Of a DNA stretch of 64,000 nt, positions 1 through 7,518 are shown in pieces. The first letter of the stretch is position 1. Each line of letters starts with the position of its first letter. The translations under genes were made by a program, and so were the position numbers. Under the pieces are notes generated by a model, which searched no databases, was not told the DNA's origin, and worked only from the letters and a program-made list of their open reading frames with translations. This DNA comes from an uncultured Methanobrevibacter sp. GTDB taxonomy: Archaea > Methanobacteriota > Methanobacteria > Methanobacteriales > Methanobacteriaceae. The stretch spans positions 1 to 64,000 of the forward strand of contig NZ_OMWD01000002.1 in the NCBI RefSeq assembly GCF_900314695.1. Direction: 5' to 3'.

Positions 1-101
1 GGGTTATACCTGGTCTCGTTTCGATCCCAGTAGTGAAGTCCTTTTGTGTTTTGTTTGTGTACTATGGTTTTCTATGGGAATTTCATTTCGCTGCAAGCTC
101 A
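1..101 (+). rRNA. rrf: 5S ribosomal RNA, 3' part (cut by window edge)
   Basis: The first ~100 bases read like an archaeal 5S rRNA: the loop B/C signature TATACCTGGTCTCG, then TTTCGATCCCAGTAG and GAAGTCC, then the loop E/D region ending in TTTCGCTGCAAGC. The 5' ~20-25 nt lie outside the window. The exact 3' end is a guess from the loss of complementarity near base 100. The AT-rich stretch after it would serve as the transcription end of the rRNA operon. Confidence 0.75.
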
Positions 102-244
102 TTATATTATAATATCACCGTACCTTGAATTTATACAACCATCTTAAATGAAAACTTTTGTAAAAACTAATTAGACTTTTTTTTTATCTTTTATAATTAG
201 TTTTCTGTTGTCGAAACCATTTTTGGAATTTAATTCCATAATCC

Positions 245-1225
245 TTGAAGGAGGATGATACTATAACAACCAAAACCACCAAATTAAACAATGAAATTGG
301 ACAACATGATATTCTCAGCGATGAAGATCCTAAAACATGTCCTGTTTGTAATTCTACTGAGAGATTTGTCGATAATTCCAGAGCGGAAGTTTGTTGTGCT
401 CGCTGTGGTCTAGTTTTAGATGAAAATTTAATTGATCATGGCCCTGAATGGAGAGCATTTGACCATGAACAAAGAGATAAACGTACTCGAACTGGAGCCC
501 CATTAACTTATACCATATCTGATAAGGGATTAAATACAACTATCGATTGGAAAGATAAGGATATTCATGGGCATAAAATTCCTGAAAGAAATAAAGCTCA
601 GATTTATCGTTTGCGTAAGTGGAATAAAAGAATGCGTGTTTCTGGTGCTGGAGAGAGAAATTTGGCATTTGCTTTAAGTGAACTTGATCGTGATTCATCA
701 AGATTGGGCATTCCAAGAAGCGTAAGGGAAGATGCGGCCATTATTTATAGGAGTGCTGCTAAAAATAAACTCATTCGTGGAAGAAGTATTGAAGTTGTAG
801 TTGCTTCTGCATTGTATGCTGCTTGTAGGCGTTGCAATATTCCCCGTACATTGGATGAAATTGCAATTGCTTCAAACGTATCCAAAAAACAAGTCGGAAA
901 AACATATAGATTTTTATCAAGGGAGTTAAATATCAAATTAAAGCCAACATCTCCAAGTGATTATATTTCTAGATTTGCCAGTAAATTGGGGTTGTCTGGT
1001 GAAGTCCAAGCTAAAGCAATTGAAATTATTAATAAAGCTGTTAAGGCTGGTTTAAGTTCAGGTAAGGGGCCTACTGGTGTTGCAGCTGCAGCGTTATATA
1101 TTGCATCTCTTTTACTTGGTGAGAGAAAAACCCAAAAGGAAGTATCTGAAATTTCTGGAGTGACTGAAGTTACAATTCGCAATAGATACAAGGAATTATC
1201 TGAAAATATCGACATGGTTGTTTAA
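245..1225 (+). CDS. tfb: Transcription initiation factor IIB (TFB)
   Basis: General archaeal transcription factor that binds TBP, the BRE and RNA polymerase and sets the start site. The N-terminal zinc ribbon (CPVCNSTE at about residue 32, then CCARCG) is followed by the B-finger/linker (DHGPEWRAFD) and two cyclin-like repeats (about residues 130-225 and 225-320), the second with a helix-turn-helix recognition segment TQKEVSEISGVTEVTIRNRY. Length ~326 aa is normal. The start is unclear. The only standard in-frame start is TTG at 245, but the strong Shine-Dalgarno GGAGG at 250-254 lies downstream of that TTG and points to the ATA codon at 263. Either way the zinc ribbon is intact. It lies alone between the 5S rRNA and a structured RNA candidate. 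Confidence 0.96.
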   Translation: MKEDDTITTKTTKLNNEIGQHDILSDEDPKTCPVCNSTERFVDNSRAEVCCARCGLVLDENLIDHGPEWRAFDHEQRDKRTRTGAPLTYTISDKGLNTTIDWKDKDIHGHKIPERNKAQIYRLRKWNKRMRVSGAGERNLAFALSELDRDSSRLGIPRSVREDAAIIYRSAAKNKLIRGRSIEVVVASALYAACRRCNIPRTLDEIAIASNVSKKQVGKTYRFLSRELNIKLKPTSPSDYISRFASKLGLSGEVQAKAIEIINKAVKAGLSSGKGPTGVAAAALYIASLLLGERKTQKEVSEISGVTEVTIRNRYKELSENIDMVV

Positions 1226-1312
1226 ATTTAGCTTATTTTTTTCTTTTTTTTCATTTTTTAAGAAATAGTTAAATATTATTTTTAATAAATTATTTATTGT
1301 CGTATCATTTTT

Positions 1313-1462
1313 TGACCAATGCCTACGGTCCTTTTATGAGGAAAGTTTTAGCTGTCTATGATTAGAAGAAACCCAGCATTGGATAGGCTGCCCGTTTCGA
1401 GGGTTACTCGAGGAGCGAAGGGTATTCTAGCAATGATTCAAGAGAGTTAGTATACGGGCAAC
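1313..1462 (+). ncRNA. Structured RNA candidate of unknown class
   Basis: This ~150-nt stretch is more GC-rich than its surroundings and folds well by eye. One stem pairs CCAATGC (1316-1322) with GCATTGG (1376-1382). A three-way junction is closed by TGCCC (1389-1393) with GGGCA (1456-1460). Its two arms are TCGAG/CTCGA (1397-1401 with 1407-1411) and GTATTCTAGC/GTTAGTATAC (1422-1431 with 1446-1455, one mismatch and one G-U). It is followed by an A-rich then T-rich run. GAGGAAAG at 1338-1345 resembles RNase P region CR-I, but I cannot find the other conserved regions. Its 3' arm is the sequence found in the repeats further on. No family assigned. Confidence 0.5.
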
Positions 1463-1464
1463 AA
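1449..1464 (+). repeat. Core of the module-boundary repeat at the RNA 3' end
   Basis: AGTATACGGGCAA here matches the core of the ~50-bp repeat found at 5.8, 9.0, 15.7, 17.4, 19.5, 22.6 and 24.2 kb. Only the core is shared; the AAAAGTACATTATATTTTG prefix of the other copies is replaced by the RNA sequence. This makes it the candidate original (attachment-like) site of the array. Confidence 0.55.
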
Positions 1465-1790
1465 AAAATATATCTTATTTTTTGTTTATTTTACTTATTA
1501 ATTTGTAATATTAAGTTTATTCTTTATTAACCTAATATAATTTATTTGATGATTTTATTGGTTGCAATATATTGGTATTTTTAAAAAACTAGTCTTTTTT
1601 TTAAGGAATTAATTGGTCTTTTTTAGTAGGTATTTATATATTGTATGGTTTTTTTAGTATATTGACTTTAAAATTCTTTGAAAAATTATTAGGAAAACCA
1701 TTCATTAACTATTTCATATTCTATGTTTCCATAATGAATTCCTCCATACTGATGTTAACAATTAATGAAAAATATTAAAAATATAATTTT

Positions 1791-2095
1791 AAAAATTGAA
1801 TAAGGATAAATTTGTTAAACAAATTTTGATACATCCCTATTCAACATATAACTTGGTTGGTACTGTACCGGCCAAAACATCCTATGAGGTTATATAATCC
1901 TATGGGCATCAAGTATATAAAAGTTCTATCCATTACTTATTATCAAATTAAAACAATATTTCATTCTAAAAACAATTTTATATTCCAAAAACAATGTTTA
2001 TTTTTAAAAATAAGAAAGTATAAATAGTTTTAAAATAAAATATCTAATTCTAAAACATTACTATAATAAGATCTATTGATGGTGTTTTTATAGGT
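1791..2095 (+). promoter_or_regulatory. Duplicated promoter/leader block, copy 1
   Basis: About 300 bp closely similar to 16743-17051. Both copies contain a long hairpin: outer arms TTGAATAAGGAT with ATCC...ATTCAA (11 of 12 paired in each copy, mismatch at a different base) and a perfect inner inverted repeat AAATTTGT-TAA-ACAAATTT (1808-1826). A TATA-like AAGTATATAAAAG lies at about 1911-1923, then a ~160-nt leader with repeated TTCTAAAAACAAT-like units up to the gene start. It drives the zinc-ribbon/SAP gene at 2106. The 1226-1790 stretch before it holds only the RNA candidate and AT-rich sequence. Confidence 0.6.
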
Positions 2096-2105
2096 GGTTG
2101 ATAAT

Positions 2106-3671
2106 ATGAAATTATTTGAAAAACCAGGTTATGAAACTATAATTGGAGATGGCAGACATTTAACGGAATATATGAAAAATCTAATCAAAGAAGGTAAGAT
2201 TTCAGAAAGTGAGGCAATGTCAATTAAAGATAGATTAAAAAATGGATTTGAGAATGGCAGTATTAAAGAAGAAGAGCTAATTCTTAGGGCTCATGAAATG
2301 TTTTCTGATTTTCCGTATGATTATATATGGTTCTTTGGGAATGTTATGTCAAAGGATGAAACCTGTCCGATATGTCTTGAAAAAATGGATTATAAAGAGG
2401 GTTCTTGTAAAAATTGTGGTTTTGATCTTGATTTAGTTCATTTAAGTTTAAAAGAGTTTGAAATGATGGATATTTTCGCAGATTTTGTTGATTCACATGA
2501 AGACCTTAAGGATACAAAAGACATGCTTTTAGAAAATGATTATTATGGGGACCATTTATATAATGATTTGCTGCTCCAAATATTTTTGGATGATTCCTTA
2601 AAAAGGGAATATGATAGCCTTCATTTAAATAATTTTGCGGATTTGGATGAAATGTATGCTGATTTTAAAGAGGATACATCTGAAGAAAATTACTCCCAAG
2701 AGAATGCTCAAACAACTTGTATGGATGAAATTGAATTTTGTAAAATGGCTGACAATAAGTATCGTCTAATCCCAAGGGTTGATGATTCATATGTCATGCC
2801 TGTTGATTTGAATAGATTTAAACTTTATACTCTTGTTGATGAATGTAATGATGCAGATTTTGCATTATATGATTTGTCTTTTGTCCCATGGTGTTTTAGA
2901 CAACAACTTAGAGATTTGTCCTTTGAAGGAGGATTTTTGACTCATAATGCCTGTAAAGCTAATTGGCAGGATTTTTCAAAAGACTTGAGGCGTTGGCAAT
3001 TGAAAGAATTTTTAGAAAAACATGGTATTGATGCCACGGGCAATAAAAAACATCTTGTTCAAATAATTGCTGAAAGTAATTTGCCATTAGAAGAATTCGT
3101 GTCTGAAAAAACATTTTTAACACAAGAATCTTATGATTACTTGAAAGAATATGAATGGATTCAATTTTACATCGATAATCTTTATTATTTTGATTTTTTA
3201 GACTTTTTTGATTTTTTGGATAATCATAATGGCAGTATTGAGGAGATTTCTCTAAAATACTTGGATGAACATATTAAATTAGCTGAGGAGTCATTGGATT
3301 TTGATTATATCATGAGGACTTATGAATCCAAAACAAGAATTCTTCATTCAATTTTAAAATTGGATGAGGCATTGGAATGTGATATTCGAATATTGCATTT
3401 AAATATGAATCCTATTTGCTTACCCAATTATAGCTTTTCTTCACATGTTCCTTTAGATTCTGAAAATATTTCAAATCTAAAAGAAGCAAAATCAAAATAT
3501 GGGGAGGAAGTAATCTTCAAATCATTTAATAAAAATTGGAATTTTATGGGTTTTAAATCAATAATCATTCCTAAAAATGATGTTTGGGATTATTTAATTA
3601 ACGCATTAAATTCTAAAGATCAGAATCATGGAAGTAAAAAAATTCGTGAAAAATATTTCTTGTCTTTTTAA
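2106..3671 (+). CDS. Zinc-ribbon and SAP-domain protein, unknown function
   Basis: A 521-aa protein I cannot place in a named family. A four-cysteine zinc ribbon (CPICLEKMDY...CKNCG) lies at about residues 88-108. A SAP-like helix-extension-helix (LKEFLEKHGIDATGNKKHLV) lies near 302-321, which in other proteins binds nucleic acid. The rest is acidic and aromatic-rich and predicted soluble; there is no signal peptide. ATG 2106 is chosen over GTG 2094 because GGTGGTTGAT sits just before it. It is the first gene in the repeat-bounded accessory region and has a long private promoter/leader that is duplicated at 16.7 kb. A DNA- or RNA-associated role is inference from SAP and the zinc ribbon. Confidence 0.8.
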   Translation: MKLFEKPGYETIIGDGRHLTEYMKNLIKEGKISESEAMSIKDRLKNGFENGSIKEEELILRAHEMFSDFPYDYIWFFGNVMSKDETCPICLEKMDYKEGSCKNCGFDLDLVHLSLKEFEMMDIFADFVDSHEDLKDTKDMLLENDYYGDHLYNDLLLQIFLDDSLKREYDSLHLNNFADLDEMYADFKEDTSEENYSQENAQTTCMDEIEFCKMADNKYRLIPRVDDSYVMPVDLNRFKLYTLVDECNDADFALYDLSFVPWCFRQQLRDLSFEGGFLTHNACKANWQDFSKDLRRWQLKEFLEKHGIDATGNKKHLVQIIAESNLPLEEFVSEKTFLTQESYDYLKEYEWIQFYIDNLYYFDFLDFFDFLDNHNGSIEEISLKYLDEHIKLAEESLDFDYIMRTYESKTRILHSILKLDEALECDIRILHLNMNPICLPNYSFSSHVPLDSENISNLKEAKSKYGEEVIFKSFNKNWNFMGFKSIIIPKNDVWDYLINALNSKDQNHGSKKIREKYFLSF

Positions 3672-3729
3672 ATTGATAATAATAGGAGTTTTAAATAATT
3701 GGGTGTGAATACATCTAATTGATCATATG

Positions 3730-3815
3730 TTTTTTCGTAAAGTCGCAGTTTGAAAATGTTTATTATTAATGAAGTTTATATCTTATAATACAATTAGGAA
3801 TAGGAGGAGATTTAT
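3730..3815 (+). promoter_or_regulatory. Shared toxin-antitoxin promoter cassette, copy 1
   Basis: Contains TTTTTTCGTAAAGTCGCAG, then TTTGAAAATG and the TATA-like TTTATTATTAATGAA, then TATCTTATAATACAATTA and a Shine-Dalgarno (AGGAGG) before the TTG start at 3816. The same block precedes the MntA-HepT operon (about 19726-19785) and the antitoxin-zeta operon (about 21725-21806). Confidence 0.6.
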
Positions 3816-4010
3816 TTGCAAGAAAGTAATGAATTAGATTCAACATGTGGAATTTCTGATGAAGAGCTTACAGAAAGATTTAAAGCATCTATTAAAATAG
3901 ATCAAGATATTTGTAAAATTAAAGGACTTCCTATTGCTGGTTATGATGATGAACTTGATTGTCCTTACATAGAATATCCTGATGGGAAAAGAGAGTATGT
4001 CAAAGAATAA
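3816..4010 (+). CDS. Orphan zeta-type antitoxin-like small protein
   Basis: A 64-aa acidic protein nearly identical to the product of 21811-22008: both contain ESNELDSTCGISDEELTERF and KGLPIAGYDDELD. At 21.8 kb this protein sits directly upstream of, and overlaps, a zeta-family kinase toxin, so an antitoxin role is inferred from context. Here no toxin reading frame follows; only a decayed stretch is left. TTG start, supported by AGGAGGAG at about 3802-3809 and by the identical arrangement in the paralogue. It shares its promoter with two toxin-antitoxin operons further on. The next intact gene is an AAA_14 ATPase. Confidence 0.75.
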   Translation: MQESNELDSTCGISDEELTERFKASIKIDQDICKIKGLPIAGYDDELDCPYIEYPDGKREYVKE

Positions 4011-4080
4011 GAAAAAACTTCTATAAATTATTGTTTTTACAGTCGTTATGAATGCTATTTTGTATAATTGTGGCTAAAAT
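4003..4080 (+). pseudogene. Apparent remnant of a zeta toxin gene start
   Basis: The bases right after the orphan antitoxin align by eye with the start of the zeta gene at 21998: AAATTATTGTTTTTACAG here against AAGTTATTGTTTTTGCAG there, and GTGGCTAAAAT against GTATGGCTAAAAC further on. The Walker A portion is mutated and shortened and no frame remains open. The match fades by about 4080. 4080-4140 is AT-rich with nothing else recognised. Called by visual alignment only. Confidence 0.45.
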
Positions 4081-4142
4081 CTATTTTAAGGACTTTATTT
4101 ACTTTTTAAAGTGTAAATAATTTTGTCATGTTTTTCAATATT

Positions 4143-4226
4143 ATAAATTTTATTGAATATTTTTTTATATATTATCATTCAATATATTGAATATATATTT
4201 ATATAATAGTGTTCAATATATTATCA
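4143..4226 (+). promoter_or_regulatory. Three operator-like sites at 34-bp spacing, with TATA box
   Basis: The 16-bp perfect palindrome ATTCAATATATTGAAT at 4177-4192 has degenerate copies exactly 34 bp to each side: 4143-4158 (12 of 16 matching) and 4211-4226 (11 of 16). TATA-like sequence (ATATATTTATATAATAG, about 4191-4207) overlaps the central site, so a protein bound there would compete with TBP. The ATPase start (4242, Shine-Dalgarno GAGGTGAT) follows directly. Autorepression is a plausible inference. Confidence 0.6.
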
Positions 4227-4241
4227 AAGAGGTGATTTAGT

Positions 4242-5702
4242 ATGAATCCTGATAATGAAGATTCAATTCATGATTTTTTACAAAGCCAAATAACAGATAC
4301 TCCTTTATCTCTAAACAATGAGTTATCAAATAGGGGTGTTAAATTTAATCATAGGGATGATTTTGAAGAAATAAGAACATTTATAGATGAATTCATCGAT
4401 GGAAATAATGTTAATCGTTATATTGTATTGCCGGGTCTTAGAGGTGTTGGAAAAACAACAATCTTATTTCAGGTATATGACTACTTGTTGAATCAAAAAA
4501 ATATCCGTCATGAACAGATATTATATTTTTCCTGTGAGGAACTAAATAAAATAGAAGATTGTGACATCTATGATACCATCAAATATTATCTAAAAACATT
4601 CCATAACTCCTCACTGCAGACACTTGATGAAAAATTATTCTTATTAATTGACGAATCACATTTTGATAAAGATTGGTCACTTTCAGGTAAAATAATCACT
4701 GATAAATCTAAAAATATATTTGCGATTTTTACAGGTTCATCAGCAATAAATCTTGAATATAATGCTGAAGCCGCAAGAAGGATGATACGATATCCAATAA
4801 CTCCCCTAAATTATTCACAACATTTAAAATTAAAATATAATTATCACACAGATATTTCCAATGATTTGATAGATTTATTATTTAATGGCAATGTTGATAA
4901 TGCAATCATAAAAGAAAAGCAGGTAAATCGTGATTTATTAAATCTAAAAAATTATCATTCAATGGATTGGGATAATTATTTTAAATTTGGAGGATTTCCG
5001 TCAGTGATGCATGATACGAATCACAGAAATGCATTTAAAAAATTATACTACTCAGTTGAAACTGTGGTGACAAAAGATTTAGGGACAATGAATAACCTGA
5101 CTGCAAATACACAAACAAATGCATTAAGATTAATGAAATTTTTGGCGGAAAAATATCCTGGTGACATTTCACAAAATGTGCTTGCAAATAAAATCAAAAC
5201 TTCTGCAGGAAGTGTTAATACAATAATGGACTTACTTGAAAAGACTCATTTGATATTTCACACAGAACCTTATGCAGGTGCAAATGCAAGAGCAAAAAAA
5301 TCATGGCAGTATTATTTTGCAACACCAAGCATAATGCATGCAATAAATCTCAAATTCGGATTTTCATCTATAAAATTGAGTGAATATGAAGGAATATTGT
5401 TTGAAACATTAGTCGGATCAAACCTTGTTAATTTGAAAAATAGTGAACAGTTCTTTGAATTCAGTATATTCTACGATACATATAAAGTGAAAAAGCAAAA
5501 GGTTGATTTTATAATAAAAAAAGATTTTGATGAAGTAATCCCAATAGAAGTTGGACACGGTAATAAAGGTACTGATCAAATTAAGGATGCAATAAGACGT
5601 TATAAAGCTCCACATGGAATTGTTATATCTGATACAACAAAAACAATTGAAAAAGTTGATAATGTAATATTCGTGCCAATAAAAACTTTCTCATTAATGT
5701 AA
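4242..5702 (+). CDS. AAA_14/DUF4143-type ATPase
   Basis: A 486-aa cytoplasmic ATP-binding protein. Walker A GLRGVGKTT lies at about residue 65-73; Walker B LLIDESH and sensor TGSSA lie near 130-165. The middle part is a winged-helix-like segment, and the C-terminal domain has a PD-(D/E)XK-like pattern (VDFIIKK...PIEVG) typical of the DUF4143 nuclease-fold domain of this family. No biochemical role is established for most members; they are frequent in archaeal accessory DNA. It starts at ATG 4242 after GAGGTGAT. Upstream sits a triple palindromic operator. It is only distantly similar to the second ATPase at 7675. Confidence 0.87.
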   Translation: MNPDNEDSIHDFLQSQITDTPLSLNNELSNRGVKFNHRDDFEEIRTFIDEFIDGNNVNRYIVLPGLRGVGKTTILFQVYDYLLNQKNIRHEQILYFSCEELNKIEDCDIYDTIKYYLKTFHNSSLQTLDEKLFLLIDESHFDKDWSLSGKIITDKSKNIFAIFTGSSAINLEYNAEAARRMIRYPITPLNYSQHLKLKYNYHTDISNDLIDLLFNGNVDNAIIKEKQVNRDLLNLKNYHSMDWDNYFKFGGFPSVMHDTNHRNAFKKLYYSVETVVTKDLGTMNNLTANTQTNALRLMKFLAEKYPGDISQNVLANKIKTSAGSVNTIMDLLEKTHLIFHTEPYAGANARAKKSWQYYFATPSIMHAINLKFGFSSIKLSEYEGILFETLVGSNLVNLKNSEQFFEFSIFYDTYKVKKQKVDFIIKKDFDEVIPIEVGHGNKGTDQIKDAIRRYKAPHGIVISDTTKTIEKVDNVIFVPIKTFSLM

Positions 5703-5790
5703 AAACTATTAAAATTTGGGAAATATTATTTATTTTCCATTTTTTGTATATGGTGTAGTGTGTTTAAATATTATTATATCATATTAATTG

Positions 5791-5840
5791 TGTAAGAGCG
5801 AAAAGTAGTAAATATTTTGTATAGTATACGGGCAAAATCC
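5791..5840 (+). repeat. Module-boundary repeat, copy a
   Basis: TGTAAGAGCGAAAAGTAGTA followed by AATATTTTG and GTATAGTATACGGGCAAAAT then CC. It contains the perfect inverted repeat GTATA-G-TATAC. In this copy the similarity to copy e (19.46 kb) continues for another ~190 bp. It lies downstream of the first AAA ATPase. Confidence 0.75.
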
Positions 5841-6030
5841 TTTTAAATGATTTATGATCTTTATAATATCTATTAAACTTTAAAATTTCTTTCAGCATAT
5901 GATAACTTAGATAGGTTATTAAATAGCTTAATCAATTATTATTCTTTCTTATTTTCATAAAAACAGTTTTTTAAATAATTATTTTTTAAGGCTGTTTTGG
6001 CTGTTTTTAGGCGGGTGCTTATATTTTGTA
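5841..6030 (+). repeat. 190-bp repeat extension, copy 1
   Basis: Sequence from TTTTAAATGATTTATGATC to GGGTGCTTATATTTTGTATAG is about 85-90% identical by eye to 19483-19680. It ends with a second partial boundary repeat (TTATATTTTGTATAG at about 6010-6026), after which the two copies diverge. Here it runs straight into the middle of an acyltransferase gene fragment. Confidence 0.7.
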
Positions 6031-6521
6031 TAGCACAATCAGGTCCTTTCTTCATTGTTTTTTTTGTTGGAATTTTATTATATCATTTCAATGAAAAAAT
6101 TGAGAACTGGAATTCAAAAATATACTGCATGATCTCATTAGCTTTGTTTGCAGTATTGGGGTTAATCATTTATTCAAATATTGATAATACTGTTGTTTAT
6201 TATATCAGGAATATTTTGGGTGCATTATTGTTTTATTTCATATTTATGGCAGTTTCAAGAACTTCCTTTTCTGATAAGCTCAATCAATCAAGATTTTATA
6301 ATTTTTGTGAATCCCGTTCCATGAATATTTATCTGCTGAATTGCCCCTTTATGCAAATTTATTTCCTTTTACTTAATCCGTTAATAGGAACAAATGTTTA
6401 TTTAACTATTCTGTGTCTTTGGATATTGTCATATACTTCAATATTCATTGCAGTATGGATTCAGAATAAACTGAAAATGTTTTTAGTCAATAAAATTCCA
6501 ATTCAAAAAGCAAGCGGTTAA
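6027..6521 (+). pseudogene. Acyltransferase (type 3) C-terminal fragment
   Basis: The open frame from about 6027 encodes ~165 aa with four to five hydrophobic segments (PFFIVFFVGILLYHF, IYCMISLALFAVLGLIIYS, LTILCLWILSYTSIFIAVWI). The pattern fits the C-terminal half of acyltransferase-3 membrane proteins, which modify cell-surface sugars. The family's catalytic N-terminal His region is missing. The 5' end is fused to the 190-bp repeat, so the TTG at 5997 that opens the frame belongs to the repeat and not to the gene. It is probably non-functional debris of module insertion. The family call rests on topology and a few residues only. Confidence 0.55.
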
Positions 6522-6654
6522 TAGTAATTGATGATAACAAAAGGGTTTCAAAACAAGGGACAATACTTAAAAAGAAAGGGACTTTAATTGACTTATGAAA
6601 TATTTACTTTGATTTTATTATTAATTCAATTTCATTAAAAAAATAGGAGATTCA

Positions 6655-7227
6655 ATGGAAAATTATCTAATCGAAACACCAAGCATTGATTACATGAATC
6701 CTCTTATTCAAAATAAGGTTCGGGAATTAATGAATAAGTCTGAAGATAATCGGGATTATATCAAAAGAAGTTATATCTTTGTTAGGGATGAAATTCCTCA
6801 CTCATGGAACATTAAAACAGATGTGGTTTCGAAAACTGCAAGTGAAGTGATTGAAAATAAAACTGCGATATGCTGGACAAAGTCATGCATTCTCGCAGCA
6901 CTTCTAAGGGCAAATAAAATCCCATCAGGCATCAGTTATCAACTGCTTACAAGAGCATATGATGCAAGTGAAGGTTATATGATTCATGCTTTAAACACTT
7001 TGCATATAAAAGATTTGAATAAATGGATTAGGCTTGATGCTAGAGGAAATGAGGAAAATATTAATGCATATTTCAGTTTGGATGAGGAGCACCTTGCTTA
7101 TTCAATTCAAAGTGAATTGGGTGAAATTGATTATCAGGATAATCATGATGATTTGGATGAAAGATTGGTTAATATACTTGGGGAATGTGAAAATATATTA
7201 GAAATTAGGACAGATTTTGAGTTTTAG
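6655..7227 (+). CDS. Transglutaminase-like cysteine protease-fold protein
   Basis: A 190-aa soluble protein. The transglutaminase-core triad can be read: Cys in KTAICWTKSCIL (about residue 74), His in GYMIHALNTLHI (about residue 113) and Asp in WIRLDARG (about residue 126). Family members hydrolyse or ligate peptide bonds, but no substrate can be named here. ATG 6655 follows TAGGAGAT closely, a good ribosome site. No signal peptide, so it acts inside the cell. It stands alone between the acyltransferase fragment and the second AAA ATPase within one repeat-bounded module. Confidence 0.8.
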   Translation: MENYLIETPSIDYMNPLIQNKVRELMNKSEDNRDYIKRSYIFVRDEIPHSWNIKTDVVSKTASEVIENKTAICWTKSCILAALLRANKIPSGISYQLLTRAYDASEGYMIHALNTLHIKDLNKWIRLDARGNEENINAYFSLDEEHLAYSIQSELGEIDYQDNHDDLDERLVNILGECENILEIRTDFEF

Positions 7228-7518
7228 TTACATTATTAATAGATAAATATTTTTTTAGGCAATGGCAGTGAGAAGGGCGTCTTGTTTTTTTTAAGTTAAT
7301 TATATTTAATATCCTCTTAATTGATGTGGGATTATTCAATATATTGGATGAATTTTTTGGTTTTTTGTCAATTCTTGCAGTTATTAAATGATTACTATCA
7401 TTTTTTTTAATAAATTTATTGTATTGACAATATTTCATTTTTAAAGCGAAAATTATTGTAATTTAAAAGCTAAATTACTTAAATGTGTAAGTATAATGTA
7501 TTTCTATTCCAATATTTT
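7228..7518. other. Intergenic, one stray operator-like palindrome
   Basis: About 290 bp without a convincing gene. ATTCAATATATTGGAT at 7334-7349 differs by one base from the perfect palindrome upstream of the first AAA ATPase (4177-4192), but no spaced partners are visible here. The short open frames on either strand are AT-rich and lack ribosome sites. Confidence 0.4.

Noticed and set aside
1313..1462. RNase P RNA
   Set aside because: GAGGAAAG and AAGAAACCC resemble conserved blocks, but the order and the missing CR-IV/CR-V and P1/P4 pairing do not fit, and it is half the expected length.
5997..6029. TTG 5997 as true start of the acyltransferase frame
   Set aside because: Those codons belong to the 190-bp repeat also found at 19.5-19.7 kb, where no such gene follows.
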